From positions 124,001 to 188,000 of the forward strand of contig NZ_JAHVAA010000011.1 of assembly GCF_019264485.1 (NCBI RefSeq): a stretch of DNA of 64,000 bases, written 5' to 3'. Position 1 is the first letter of the stretch. Every line of letters begins with the position of its first letter. Position numbers and translations under genes: made by a program. Positions 53,707 through 63,015 of the stretch are shown here, piece after piece. This DNA is from Sediminibacterium sp. GTDB taxonomy: Bacteria > Bacteroidota > Bacteroidia > Chitinophagales > Chitinophagaceae. A model generated the notes under the pieces. The model made no database searches and had not been told where the DNA came from. It was given only the letters and a program-made list of their open reading frames with translations.

Positions 53707-54339
53707 ATGCAACCAGTTTTCTTGTCTTATTTTTATGAAGAATCAACACCTGTTTATGGTGGTAAAACAGACACCATATCTTTCATTCCGAACAGTTCAA
53801 TAAGTAAAGGGGATACCGCAAATAGTGTTACAATCAATCTTCCTAATCATTCGGGAACACACCTGGATTTTCCCAGACACTTCAGCGATGATGGGAAAAC
53901 CTGCTCAGATTACCCTCCGGCTTTCTGGATATTTGAAAAAGTAGGTTTTCTCGCATGTAATATTGAAGAAGTTCCAACAAAAATAGCGGAACTTCAGACC
54001 GATATCGAATTGCTTATTTTAAAAACAGGATTTGGAAGCAAAAGAAATGAAGAAGTTTATTGGTCTTCCCAACCGGTAATTCCTGCTTCATTCGGGCCAC
54101 TTCTCAGAGCTGCATTCCCTCAATTACGCGTTTTTGGTTTTGATCTTATTTCATTAACAAGTAAACTCGACAGGGCAGAAGGGAAAAAAGCACATTTGAC
54201 TTTTCTTATTGAAAATGATATACTGGTTCTGGAAGACATGAACCTGCAGGATTTAACCATATCTCCATCTAAAGTAATCATCTGCCCTATATTGATAAAG
54301 GATGCGGATGGGACACCATGCACCGTTATTGCATTTTGA
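53707..54339 (+). CDS. Cyclase family protein (kynurenine formamidase-like hydrolase)
   Basis: A 210-residue member of the cyclase family, identified by HSGTHLDFPRHF (metal-binding His and Asp). The rest fits the fold (FGFDLISLTSKLDR as the second motif) though VDSPST-type sequences are replaced. Known relatives hydrolyse amides or lactones. It is the last gene of the aldolase-CMP cassette and might open a lactone or remove a formyl group; neither is shown by the sequence. Confidence 0.83.
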   Translation: MQPVFLSYFYEESTPVYGGKTDTISFIPNSSISKGDTANSVTINLPNHSGTHLDFPRHFSDDGKTCSDYPPAFWIFEKVGFLACNIEEVPTKIAELQTDIELLILKTGFGSKRNEEVYWSSQPVIPASFGPLLRAAFPQLRVFGFDLISLTSKLDRAEGKKAHLTFLIENDILVLEDMNLQDLTISPSKVIICPILIKDADGTPCTVIAF

Positions 54340-54361
54340 ATCGGTGTATCCACATTTGACT

Positions 54362-55888
54362 ATGATGACAGAAAATCAGTTTCTGGATCTTTGTGCCACC
54401 TGCAAAGCAATATTGCAGTCGGGCGATTCTTCTATTCAGCGTGTTGCCATTCCATGGATGCATCCCATTAGGGAGCATCCTATCGCATTGGAAAGATATG
54501 CTGACCTTTTCAGTAAACCAAGATGGACGGCAGTTGTAAAAAAGCGTATTAAATCCCGGATTCTTCATACATGTATATGGTTAAGACAGATATACAGGGC
54601 TGTATCACGCGGAAAAAATTATTGGCAGAATAACGATGTATTGCCGAATGAGGTTGATTGTTTGTTTATTTCACATGTTGTAAATCCATCCCACTTAAGT
54701 AATACAGATGATTTTTACTTTGCCACGATTCCTGCTGAGTTAGTGAGAAGAAACTATAAGGTTTTGGTCGGATACATCAACAATCTGGGCCCTTTTGAGA
54801 AGAATATTAAAAGCAAAACGGTAAAGTCATTATTTTCTAAATTGTATTTTACCGATTCGTTATCTCTGAGTAAAGAGTTGGGTATTCGGAAATCGTTACG
54901 TCGAGAGTCAAGCATATTGAAACGTAATGCCCGCAATGCAGAAAAAATACTTTTCAAACAGGTTTATGAAACAGCTTCTCATGAAATATTATCAGGAGAA
55001 GCTCAGGCATCGTTAAGAATTTTTGAACAGGTAAAAGAAGTTATTAAAAAAGTAAACCCGAGGACGATAGTAATACCGTACGAAGGCCATGCTTATGAGA
55101 GAATTTGCTTTGCAGCAGCGAGATCTCAAAAACCGGAAATAATCTGTATTTCCTATCAGCATACTGGTATATTCAGATTGTCAAATGCTATAAGACAAAA
55201 ACTTGCAGACCAATATAATCCCAATATTATTCTGGCACCGGGAAGTGAAACAAAAGATGAACTCAGAAAACTGCCAGAATTTGAGCAAATTCGAATAGAA
55301 GTGCTGGGATCCATTCGGGGAGTAATTGAAACTGATACAACATCTATATCAGCAGTAGGGAAACAACCCGCATGTCTTGTGATGCCTGAAGGTATAATAC
55401 CTGAATGTGTGCTGTTGTTTAAATTTTCAATTCAGTGCGCCTACATAAGACCGGATATTAATTTTATCTGGCGACTTCATCCGAGTGTTTCCTTTGATCA
55501 AATAATGTCGCAGGAAACAATATTTAAAAATCTCCCTGCTAATATTATTTTTTCCTCCAATACACTTGAAACCGATATTGAAAACTGCAGATGGGTGCTT
55601 TACAGAGGTACGACGGCTATCCTGAAAGCAATATCCGGAGGACTGCGTCCTTTTTATTTACAAAACCCTGGTGAGTTAACGATCGACCCGCTTTATAAAC
55701 TCGATAAATGGAGAATCAATGTTTCGGAACCTGAAGAACTCATTCGCTGGATGTTACATGATATCAATTCCGAATTCATGGATTTTTCAGCTAATCTCCC
55801 GATTGCCATGGCAGCATGTAAGGAAAGGTTCTCAAGTCTTGATATTGATGTGCTCGTTAATATACTTAATGAACGAATAAGTAACTGA
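54362..55888 (+). CDS. Putative surface-carbohydrate glycosyltransferase, GT-B-like
   Basis: A 508-residue protein without TM segments. IVIPYEGHAYERICFAAAR near the middle and the C-terminal CRWVLYRGTTAILKAISGG followed by RPFYL are typical of capsule/surface-carbohydrate GT-B proteins whose donor loop precedes a G-x-P/R motif. Relatives occur in nonulosonate-containing loci, so it may transfer one of the CMP sugars; this is inference. ATG 54362 is chosen; the frame also opens inside the preceding gene (54302) but that extension overlaps it. Confidence 0.62.
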   Translation: MMTENQFLDLCATCKAILQSGDSSIQRVAIPWMHPIREHPIALERYADLFSKPRWTAVVKKRIKSRILHTCIWLRQIYRAVSRGKNYWQNNDVLPNEVDCLFISHVVNPSHLSNTDDFYFATIPAELVRRNYKVLVGYINNLGPFEKNIKSKTVKSLFSKLYFTDSLSLSKELGIRKSLRRESSILKRNARNAEKILFKQVYETASHEILSGEAQASLRIFEQVKEVIKKVNPRTIVIPYEGHAYERICFAAARSQKPEIICISYQHTGIFRLSNAIRQKLADQYNPNIILAPGSETKDELRKLPEFEQIRIEVLGSIRGVIETDTTSISAVGKQPACLVMPEGIIPECVLLFKFSIQCAYIRPDINFIWRLHPSVSFDQIMSQETIFKNLPANIIFSSNTLETDIENCRWVLYRGTTAILKAISGGLRPFYLQNPGELTIDPLYKLDKWRINVSEPEELIRWMLHDINSEFMDFSANLPIAMAACKERFSSLDIDVLVNILNERISN

Positions 55889-55893
55889 TCTGA

Positions 55894-57000
55894 ATGCCTG
55901 TAATACGCGAAGCTGTGTTTGAAGATTGCTGGCAGGTAGCAGACCTGCAACGCAAATTTGGTTTAGAACCAGATACGCCTGAAGATTGGGAAAGGTTGTG
56001 GGTTAATAATCCTGCTAAACATGCCAATGTTCCCATTGGGTGGATTTTGGAAGAAAAAAAACAAGTTGTAGGTTTTCTGGGTAATGTATCACGCAGCTAC
56101 GACCTCGCTGGGAAAGAAATAAAAGCAGTAGCTGCAAGAGGATGGGTGGTAGAACCCGACTTTAGGAATATGACAGTTTTGTTACTCTCAAAATATCTTA
56201 ATCAGAAAAATGTAGATATACTGCTTAATTCAAGTAGTAACGATAAGGCTTATCATGTTTTTGTGAAAATGGGATCAAGAACAGTTCCGCTCAATGTTTA
56301 TGAAAAACTGCTTTTCTGGGTTACAAATGGACAAAACTTCATTACCTCGGTTGCAGCTTACCTGCGGATGCCGCCAGTTTTGAGCCGGGGAGCTGGATTA
56401 ATCGGAGCCTTTTTTTCTGCGTTACCGGTATGGGGTATAGATTATTACATGAATCGTAAAATCACAATACTGTCAAACAGATATGTGATGAGGGTTATTG
56501 AACCAGATATGATAGGTAATGAATTCGATCGGTTATGGGAAATCAAAAGGTCTGAACATACAAGGTTTTTAGCAGATCGTTCTTCTTCAAAATTAAAGTG
56601 GCATTTTTCAAAAGAGGCATTTGACACACGTATAATATGTTGTTATGAACAAGGGGAACTGAAGGGCTATCTTGCTATAGCAAAAATGCGAAACGGTAAA
56701 ACAGATTTTATACGACATGTAATTATTGACCTGATAGCACTGAATGATTCCCAGTTGGTAGTAGAATATTTAATAGCTTCAGCTTATAAGTTTTCCCGGT
56801 CAGAGAAAGCAGTAGCTATGGAAATATTAGGGTTTAACGATGAGATAAGAAAAGTTGTCAAAGGAATGAAAGCTATGGGGCGAAAAAGTTTCCCTACACC
56901 ATTTACATTTAAATTGGTCAACAAAGATCTATCACAAGATCAGTTTGAAAAAAAAGATATCTGGTATCCATCGCTTTTCGATGGAGATAGTAGTCTTTGA
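55894..57000 (+). CDS. GNAT-like acyltransferase, two-domain
   Basis: A 368-residue protein with two GNAT-like halves. The first contains VIREAVFEDCWQVADLQRKFG, ARGWVVEPDFRNMTVL and LNSSSNDKAYHVFVKMGSR (acyl-CoA-binding region); the second (about 205-330) ends in MEILGFNDEIRKVVKGM. Similar proteins often accompany exopolysaccharide deacetylases. It overlaps the deacetylase gene by 20 nt. It may re-acylate amino groups exposed by that enzyme; this is inferred from the pairing. Confidence 0.7.
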   Translation: MPVIREAVFEDCWQVADLQRKFGLEPDTPEDWERLWVNNPAKHANVPIGWILEEKKQVVGFLGNVSRSYDLAGKEIKAVAARGWVVEPDFRNMTVLLLSKYLNQKNVDILLNSSSNDKAYHVFVKMGSRTVPLNVYEKLLFWVTNGQNFITSVAAYLRMPPVLSRGAGLIGAFFSALPVWGIDYYMNRKITILSNRYVMRVIEPDMIGNEFDRLWEIKRSEHTRFLADRSSSKLKWHFSKEAFDTRIICCYEQGELKGYLAIAKMRNGKTDFIRHVIIDLIALNDSQLVVEYLIASAYKFSRSEKAVAMEILGFNDEIRKVVKGMKAMGRKSFPTPFTFKLVNKDLSQDQFEKKDIWYPSLFDGDSSL

Positions 57001-57994
57001 TGATAAGTTATTGTATTATAGAAAAAAAAGTACTTTGCTTTTACGGGATATTATAAAAGTGCCGTTGGGTAAATTATTTTCCAATCTGCCTTCAGCAAGG
57101 AAAATAATCAAGAATGGCATTACTGTGTTTGTATATCATGAAGTGACAGATACCCCTAGTCAGTTTTCTTTGGATTACGGGCTAGCTGTTTCTACTGGCA
57201 CATTTCGTAAACAAATTAACTGGATAAAGAAAAACTTTACAATTGTTCATCCTGAACAACTGAATAGTAATGCTGAATTACCTCATTCTGCAGCCCTCAT
57301 TACGTTTGATGATGGTATGCTGAGTAGCTTCGAAAATGGTCTTGCAATTCTGGAGGAAATGAATGTGCCGTCATTATTCTTTCTTAATATGGGCTCTGTA
57401 ATTGAAAGAAAACCTTTAATTTCTGCAATAGCGTGTTTTATGGGGCAACAATCTCCTGCGTTTAAGGGGTATTGCAGCTCAAATCAAATTGAACCTCCGT
57501 ACCATCTTACATTAAGGCCTGACGTTGCCAGAGTTTTTTTTGCTGAAAATTCTGAAATGAATGATGAAGCCATTTTGGCGTATCAAGGAAAATTTGCAGA
57601 GATAGACTTGGTTATGAAATGGAGTACTTCAAAAAATGTAATTTATGGAAATCATTTATATGAGCACTGGAATGCCGAGGCACTGAGTGATCAGGAATTT
57701 ATGGACCAATACATTCAAAATGAACACTTACTTTCCAATTTAAATAATTCAGTGAAATACTTCGCTTTCCCTAATGGACAGCCTGGTACTTGTTTTACAG
57801 AACGTCATATTATGTTGCTGAAACGTTTGGGAGCAGAGCGTATTTTTTCTTCCTCAGGGAATATCAATGTCAATAGTGAAAATTTTTTACTAGACCGGAT
57901 CAGTTTTGGTAATTATGACAGAACCAGTGGTGCGATGTGGTTTAAAGTTGGTCTTACGTATCTAAAAAAAAGTTTGCATAAATTATTTTCTTAA
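56981..57994 (+). CDS. Polysaccharide deacetylase (NodB-like, CE4)
   Basis: A 337-residue protein. The NodB domain shows VFVYHEVTD, the catalytic Asp pair in LITFDDGML, and the metal-binding GNHLYEHWN (His-x3-His). It removes N- or O-acetyl groups from sugars. No signal peptide is seen, so it may act in the cytoplasm on lipid-linked intermediates. ATG 56981 overlaps the previous gene's end by 20 nt; TTG 56945 would extend it with no conserved sequence. Confidence 0.83.
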   Translation: MEIVVFDDKLLYYRKKSTLLLRDIIKVPLGKLFSNLPSARKIIKNGITVFVYHEVTDTPSQFSLDYGLAVSTGTFRKQINWIKKNFTIVHPEQLNSNAELPHSAALITFDDGMLSSFENGLAILEEMNVPSLFFLNMGSVIERKPLISAIACFMGQQSPAFKGYCSSNQIEPPYHLTLRPDVARVFFAENSEMNDEAILAYQGKFAEIDLVMKWSTSKNVIYGNHLYEHWNAEALSDQEFMDQYIQNEHLLSNLNNSVKYFAFPNGQPGTCFTERHIMLLKRLGAERIFSSSGNINVNSENFLLDRISFGNYDRTSGAMWFKVGLTYLKKSLHKLFS

Positions 57995-57997
57995 GTA

Positions 57998-59230
57998 ATG
58001 CAGAAGTTTAGCGAAAAAGCACATTTTGTGTTGTTATTGCCCTCTCTTATCATTACAATGGTATTGGTAAATCAGTCTGACAAACTATTCATACTGATTG
58101 GCCAGTTAACAGGGTGGGTAAGTTATATTTTTGCTGGGTTAGTTGTATTTAACTCATTTCAGAATAAACTATGGATCTATTTATTATTTCTCCTCATTAT
58201 TATTACTAAAGCACTTGCGATTCTATCTGGCTCATCTACAATTGAAACCCTGTACATTGTTTGTCAGAATACACTTTTCTGCATGGCAGGAACAATAATT
58301 GCTTTCCTGAAACCCAATCTTGTGTATAAGCAAATAATGGTATTCTGTATTCTGAATGTGGTCTTTATGATTCTTCAGGTTACGGGATTGGGAGGGCAGC
58401 TGGCAATGATTTTTACAACACATGGAGAAGCAGGGCAAACCCCTGTTTTAACTTTTTTTAAGGAGGAGGCTGACTTGAATTATCTTCTGATACAAGGTCG
58501 TCCTGCGGGTCTTACTCAGGCAAATATTATTCTTTCACTAATCATTATTTTCGCTATTGCAATTCATTTCTCACGTCAATACAACGTTTTCAAATGGGGA
58601 ACACCACTCCTTAGTTTGTTGATTATATTGTCGATGGCTAAAATGGCATATTTCGGATTTATTGTTTCTGGCTTGATCATCTTGATCTGGGGTAGGCGTT
58701 ATCAAAAGATACGAATACTGAGAGCCGCATTTTTCATTATGGTATTTTTATTTACATATACTTTACTGTTTCCGGGCTTAGCTTCTGTTAACCTTTCTAA
58801 GGAAACAATTGATGCCAGTATTTTCTTGCGTGCCAATGATATTATGTTTGCATTAAATCCGGAATACCTTATTGGTGAAAACAGACCATTTTTTGAAGGA
58901 ACAAGTTTTTTTTATGATGGTGAAGAAGGTGAATACATATCTGGTATTGCAAGTGTTCTGGCAAAAGTATATGATCATCTCACGTTGTTTGTAACAGGAT
59001 TAACTTTGATGGTTTTTTTATATGTATATGGGCTTAGAAAATTGAAGACCAAATTTAAAAGTATACGACTTAAAGTCATAACGGTATTGGTTATTATATG
59101 CATATTTCCTGTCACGCACCCTATCTGGCCTTTCCAGATTTATTGGTTTATGCTTGGTTATGGATTATTGCCATTTTATTTTTATATCCATCCCCGTTTT
59201 ATTGAGAAACAGGTATACCAAACTACATGA
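57998..59230 (+). CDS. O-antigen polymerase/ligase-like membrane protein (Wzy-like)
   Basis: A 410-residue protein with about 10-12 transmembrane helices. The large extracytoplasmic loop (about 280-320) contains LIGENRPFFEGTSFFYDGEEG and is followed by HLTLFVTGLTLMVFLYVYG. The layout fits Wzy/WaaL-type proteins, which are very divergent in sequence. In a locus with Wzx, Wzz and Wza it is the obvious polymerase candidate. It begins 3 nt after the deacetylase stop. Confidence 0.75.
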   Translation: MQKFSEKAHFVLLLPSLIITMVLVNQSDKLFILIGQLTGWVSYIFAGLVVFNSFQNKLWIYLLFLLIIITKALAILSGSSTIETLYIVCQNTLFCMAGTIIAFLKPNLVYKQIMVFCILNVVFMILQVTGLGGQLAMIFTTHGEAGQTPVLTFFKEEADLNYLLIQGRPAGLTQANIILSLIIIFAIAIHFSRQYNVFKWGTPLLSLLIILSMAKMAYFGFIVSGLIILIWGRRYQKIRILRAAFFIMVFLFTYTLLFPGLASVNLSKETIDASIFLRANDIMFALNPEYLIGENRPFFEGTSFFYDGEEGEYISGIASVLAKVYDHLTLFVTGLTLMVFLYVYGLRKLKTKFKSIRLKVITVLVIICIFPVTHPIWPFQIYWFMLGYGLLPFYFYIHPRFIEKQVYQTT

Positions 59231-59269
59231 TTTTATCTTAAACTTACCTCATCGTTACATAATATATAA

Positions 59270-60247
59270 ATGACTGGAAATATAAATTATACAGCATCAG
59301 ATCTGGCTTTCCTCGTACCTACCAAGGACAGACCTGAAAAAATTAAAAACCTCTTAAACAGTCTTGTAATACAAAGCACTAAATGCAACAGGATCATTAT
59401 AATAGATGGTGGAGAGAGTATCGAAAATGTGGTAATGAGTTATAAGGACCGATTGCCTGTAGAGTATTATGAATGCAAGCCACCCGGACAGATCAGGCAG
59501 AGAAACATGGGGATTGCCTTACTGGATAACAGAACCCGACTGGTAGGCTCTTTAGACGATGATATCGTTCTCATGCCGGATGCAGTAGAGAAAATGATAG
59601 AATACTGGAATACACTACCTCAGGAAACAGCAGCTGTTTCTTTCAATATTATTAACTGTAAACCCGAAAAGCATACCTGGTTAAAAGGGCTAATGGGCCT
59701 TACAGGGCCTCAGCCAGGTAAGGTACTGAGATCTGGTATTAATACACCCATATTGTCGATAAATGAAAACATCTCTTCGCAATGGGTTTGTGGAGGAGCT
59801 ACAATATGGCGGCAGGAAATACTGAAAACGTACACTAACTCACCACAAGATGCAATGTGGGCCAGCTCAGAAGATTTAAACTTTAGCTACCCCATAGGGA
59901 AGCTTTATCCGCTTTTCGTATGTGCAGATGCAAAGGTTAATCACGAACATGTATACGATCTGAGGATAAAACGAAAACACCGTTACTACGGACGTACAGA
60001 AACCCTTTGGCGTTTCTTTTTTGTTGAATCTAATCAAGAACTTTCACGTACTGTTTTTCTATGGTCACAGGCAACCACCATTGTTGCAAGATTTATTAAA
60101 GGAATTATTTCTTTTCAACCAAGACATTTTGAGTTCGGGCTAGGACAGATTGAGGGAGTGATATCCGGATTGAAGGCAATTGTAAAAAAACAAGACCTGA
60201 AAGAATTGCTCAACGAAACAAAAGCAACTGCAAAATCCATCAAATAG
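59270..60247 (+). CDS. Glycosyltransferase family 2
   Basis: A 325-residue GT-A transferase. It begins LAFLVPTKDRPEKIKNLLNSL, with IIIDGGES, GQIRQRNMGI and the metal-binding SLDDDIVL (DxD) in order. HEHVYDLRIKRKHRYYGR is in the acceptor half. There is a possible amphipathic C-terminal segment and no TM helix. It adds one sugar to the growing repeat unit. Confidence 0.9.
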   Translation: MTGNINYTASDLAFLVPTKDRPEKIKNLLNSLVIQSTKCNRIIIIDGGESIENVVMSYKDRLPVEYYECKPPGQIRQRNMGIALLDNRTRLVGSLDDDIVLMPDAVEKMIEYWNTLPQETAAVSFNIINCKPEKHTWLKGLMGLTGPQPGKVLRSGINTPILSINENISSQWVCGGATIWRQEILKTYTNSPQDAMWASSEDLNFSYPIGKLYPLFVCADAKVNHEHVYDLRIKRKHRYYGRTETLWRFFFVESNQELSRTVFLWSQATTIVARFIKGIISFQPRHFEFGLGQIEGVISGLKAIVKKQDLKELLNETKATAKSIK

Positions 60248-60263
60248 GAATTCGGGAGTATCG

Positions 60264-61355
60264 ATGAAAAGGAAGAATATTTTACTTGCAATTGGTTGTT
60301 CAAAAATCGGGGGTGCACAAAAAGTTTTTGCTACAATTGCGAAGCAGTTGGTAAATGAAGGCCATACTGTAACAGTTGTATTGCCTGAAGGACCACTTGC
60401 CATAATACTTCGTAAAGAAGATATTATAACCGTACCGGTAAAATACAAATCCCTGCAGGGAATAAGAACTATAGCTAAATTGCTGAAGAGGAAAGAGATT
60501 GATATCGTAAATACACACCTTACCAATTGCAGTTTTCTAATCGCTGTTATCAATATCTTTTATCGAAAAAAAATATGTTGTGCATTGCATAATGCGATTA
60601 TTCATGAAGGGCTGGGAAAAGTACAAAAGCTTATTTATCCTTTTTTATATTTTCTCATATATAAACTCAGCAACGGCATAATTGTTAATTCTGAAAAGAA
60701 TAAACAGCATTTTATAGAAACAGCTCGTATCGATCCTGATCATATCAGGGTTATATACAATGGCATCAACGCAAGTGAATATGCTGATGCTGGCAATGTG
60801 TTAAAGCAACCCGGTCAAAAATTTCAAATTGGATATATCGGCCGGTTGTCAGTTGAGAAAGGTGTGATTTATCTTATTGAAGCGTTGACACAACTGCATG
60901 AAATTGATTTCGAATGCAAAATAATAGGCGAAGGCCCGCTCCGTTCGGAATTGGAAAATGAAGTTTTGTCAAAACAGCTGGGTGACAGGGTGAAATTCCT
61001 TGGTTTTCAAGAAAATGTTGTCCCTTTTTTTTACCAGATGGATGTATTTGTACTGCCTTCGCTAAACGAAGTTTTACCCATTACCATCATAGAAGCTTTT
61101 GCGCTTAAAGTGGTTACCGTGGCTGCAGCGGTAGGAGGTGTGCCGGATTTAATTACTAATGAACAAACAGGTATGCTTTTCCCAGCTAAAGACACAAAAA
61201 AACTAGCAGAAAACATTAAATGGATCTACAATAATGCAAGCGAGAGACAGCGGATGATTGAAAATGCATATGCCAAATTTATCCATACTTTTACAAGCGA
61301 TGCAATGCTCAGACAAATAACTGATTATTACGATTTTATCATTTATAAATCATAG
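60264..61355 (+). CDS. Glycosyltransferase family 4 (GT-B)
   Basis: A 363-residue retaining GT-B enzyme. The N-terminal GCSKIGGAQKVFATIAKQL is acceptor-side. The C-terminal donor half has IGRLSVEKGVIYLIEAL, the EX7E region SLNEVLPITIIEAFALKV, and VGGVPDLI. It is the last gene of the operon before a new promoter at 61386. Confidence 0.93.
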   Translation: MKRKNILLAIGCSKIGGAQKVFATIAKQLVNEGHTVTVVLPEGPLAIILRKEDIITVPVKYKSLQGIRTIAKLLKRKEIDIVNTHLTNCSFLIAVINIFYRKKICCALHNAIIHEGLGKVQKLIYPFLYFLIYKLSNGIIVNSEKNKQHFIETARIDPDHIRVIYNGINASEYADAGNVLKQPGQKFQIGYIGRLSVEKGVIYLIEALTQLHEIDFECKIIGEGPLRSELENEVLSKQLGDRVKFLGFQENVVPFFYQMDVFVLPSLNEVLPITIIEAFALKVVTVAAAVGGVPDLITNEQTGMLFPAKDTKKLAENIKWIYNNASERQRMIENAYAKFIHTFTSDAMLRQITDYYDFIIYKS

Positions 61356-61385
61356 GATAATCTTTTTTAGTATTTAGAATAGCAT

Positions 61386-61393
61386 TATATTTG
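61386..61393 (+). promoter_or_regulatory. Bacteroidota -7 promoter box of the radical-SAM gene
   Basis: TATATTTG matches TAnnTTTG exactly, 28 nt before the ATG at 61421, followed by GCAC as at 23182. A T-rich tract lies where the -33 element would be. Confidence 0.6.
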
Positions 61394-61420
61394 CACTTCA
61401 TATAATAAATTCCTTATATT

Positions 61421-62893
61421 ATGTTCATGGATGCCTTATTTATTAACGGGCCATTTTTGGATGGTTTTTCACGAGAATCACGAAGTCCGGCTGTTACAAA
61501 AAGCGGGACCTTGTATTATCCAGCCTGGTTGGCGTATGCCTGTGGTTATGCTGAAAAAAAGGGATTTAACTGCAAACTGGTTGACTCGATAGCAGATAAA
61601 ATTTCATTTAATGATAGTGTAGCTCTGGCAAAAAATGCAAATCCACGTATAGTTGTTATTGGAACCAGTACACCAAGTATTGATGCAGATCTGGAGTTTG
61701 CAAAAGCAGTAAAAGAAAGTCTGCCTTCATCACTCGTCGTTTTGGTAGGAACACATGCAAGTTCTATGGCCGATCAGATTGTGCTTGATAATGACTTCAT
61801 AGATTTGATCGCAAGAAGAGAATATGATCTTACCATTGTTGAATTACTTGAATGTTTAAAGGAAGGTAAGGACTGGACAGGCATATTAGGGATCACCTAT
61901 AAGCATAATCAAAGTGTATATTTTAATCCAGATCGTCCGTATATTGAAGATCTCGATATTATCCCATTCGGTGCGGAGATATATGCCAAACATCTTACTA
62001 TTGAGAATTATTTTTATGCGCACGTTCGATTCCCGATGATCTCAATTTTCACAAGCCGGGGATGTAATGCTAAGTGTTCTTATTGCCTGTATCCTCAAAC
62101 AATGTTTGGAAAGTTCAGGGCCAGATCTCCCAAAAATATTGCAGATGAATTTTTGTGGATAACGCAAAATCTTCCTGCTGTGAAAGAAGTCCTTATTGAT
62201 GATGATACATTTACAATGGATAAGGAGCATGCAAGAGAGGTAGCAAGGGAGTTGATAAAAAACAACAATAAATTGCTGTGGACATGTGAGGCGAGAGCTA
62301 ATCTGGATTATGAGACCCTGGTGTTGATGCGTAAAGCTGGTTGCCGATTAATTGTAACAGGGTTTGAATCTGTGTCTCAGGAAGTTTTGAACAATGTAAA
62401 GAAGGGTATCAAGCAGTCGAATGTAGATGATTATGTAGATTCAGCCAATAGAGCTGGTATCAAGATACATGCATGTTTCATGGCTGGAAATCCCGGTGAT
62501 ACAATGGAAACACTGAATGCAACGCTTGAGTGGGCCCTTACAAAGAAAAATTTCGATACTGCACAGTTCTTCCCATTACAGGTTTACCCAGGTACAGCTG
62601 CCTACAAATGGGCAGAAGAGACAGGTTACCTCAAAAAACAAGGATTCCGTGACTGGATTACACCATCAGGCATGCATAATATGACGATCCTTAATAACGA
62701 TAAGGGATTAACTTTCCAGCAATGTCTTGATTTTTGTGACTACGCGAGGAAGAAGTTTTATCTAAGACCTAGTTTTATTTACAAGAAAGTTATTCAGGGA
62801 ATTAAAGAGCCGCAGGAATTTAAAAAGAATATAAAAGGATTTTTCAAAATATATAAATACCTTTTCAAGAAAGTATCAAAAGAAGTTAGTTAG
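61421..62893 (+). CDS. B12-binding-domain radical SAM protein
   Basis: A 490-residue protein: a cobalamin-binding-like N-terminal domain (about 1-150, with YYPAWLAYACGYAEKKGFNC and VIGTSTPSIDAD) and a radical-SAM core with the cluster motif CNAKCSYC (Cys215, Cys219, Cys222). LIDDDTFTMDKEHA and a C-terminal SPASM-free region follow. Such enzymes methylate or rearrange unreactive carbons. Whether the cobalamin ligands are present cannot be decided by eye; the DxHxxG motif is not obvious. It has its own promoter and a strong terminator, so it is expressed apart from the operon. Its substrate may be a sugar or polyprenyl carrier of this locus. Confidence 0.87.
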   Translation: MFMDALFINGPFLDGFSRESRSPAVTKSGTLYYPAWLAYACGYAEKKGFNCKLVDSIADKISFNDSVALAKNANPRIVVIGTSTPSIDADLEFAKAVKESLPSSLVVLVGTHASSMADQIVLDNDFIDLIARREYDLTIVELLECLKEGKDWTGILGITYKHNQSVYFNPDRPYIEDLDIIPFGAEIYAKHLTIENYFYAHVRFPMISIFTSRGCNAKCSYCLYPQTMFGKFRARSPKNIADEFLWITQNLPAVKEVLIDDDTFTMDKEHAREVARELIKNNNKLLWTCEARANLDYETLVLMRKAGCRLIVTGFESVSQEVLNNVKKGIKQSNVDDYVDSANRAGIKIHACFMAGNPGDTMETLNATLEWALTKKNFDTAQFFPLQVYPGTAAYKWAEETGYLKKQGFRDWITPSGMHNMTILNNDKGLTFQQCLDFCDYARKKFYLRPSFIYKKVIQGIKEPQEFKKNIKGFFKIYKYLFKKVSKEVS

Positions 62894-62927
62894 TATTTGT
62901 ATATATGAAATATCGGCTTAGTAAGAT

Positions 62928-62970
62928 AAAAGAAGAAAGGAATAACAAGTTGTTATTCTTTCTTCTTTTA
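62928..62970 (+). terminator. Long near-perfect hairpin terminator
   Basis: AAAAGAAGAAAG-G-AATAACAA pairs with TTGTTATT-CTTTCTTCTTTT, a stem of about 20 bp with one bulged base and almost no loop, directly after the radical-SAM gene. Confidence 0.85.
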
Positions 62971-63015
62971 ATGAGGTTCTGTCATTAATCACTTTACCAG
63001 TAAGTTTTATTTAAG

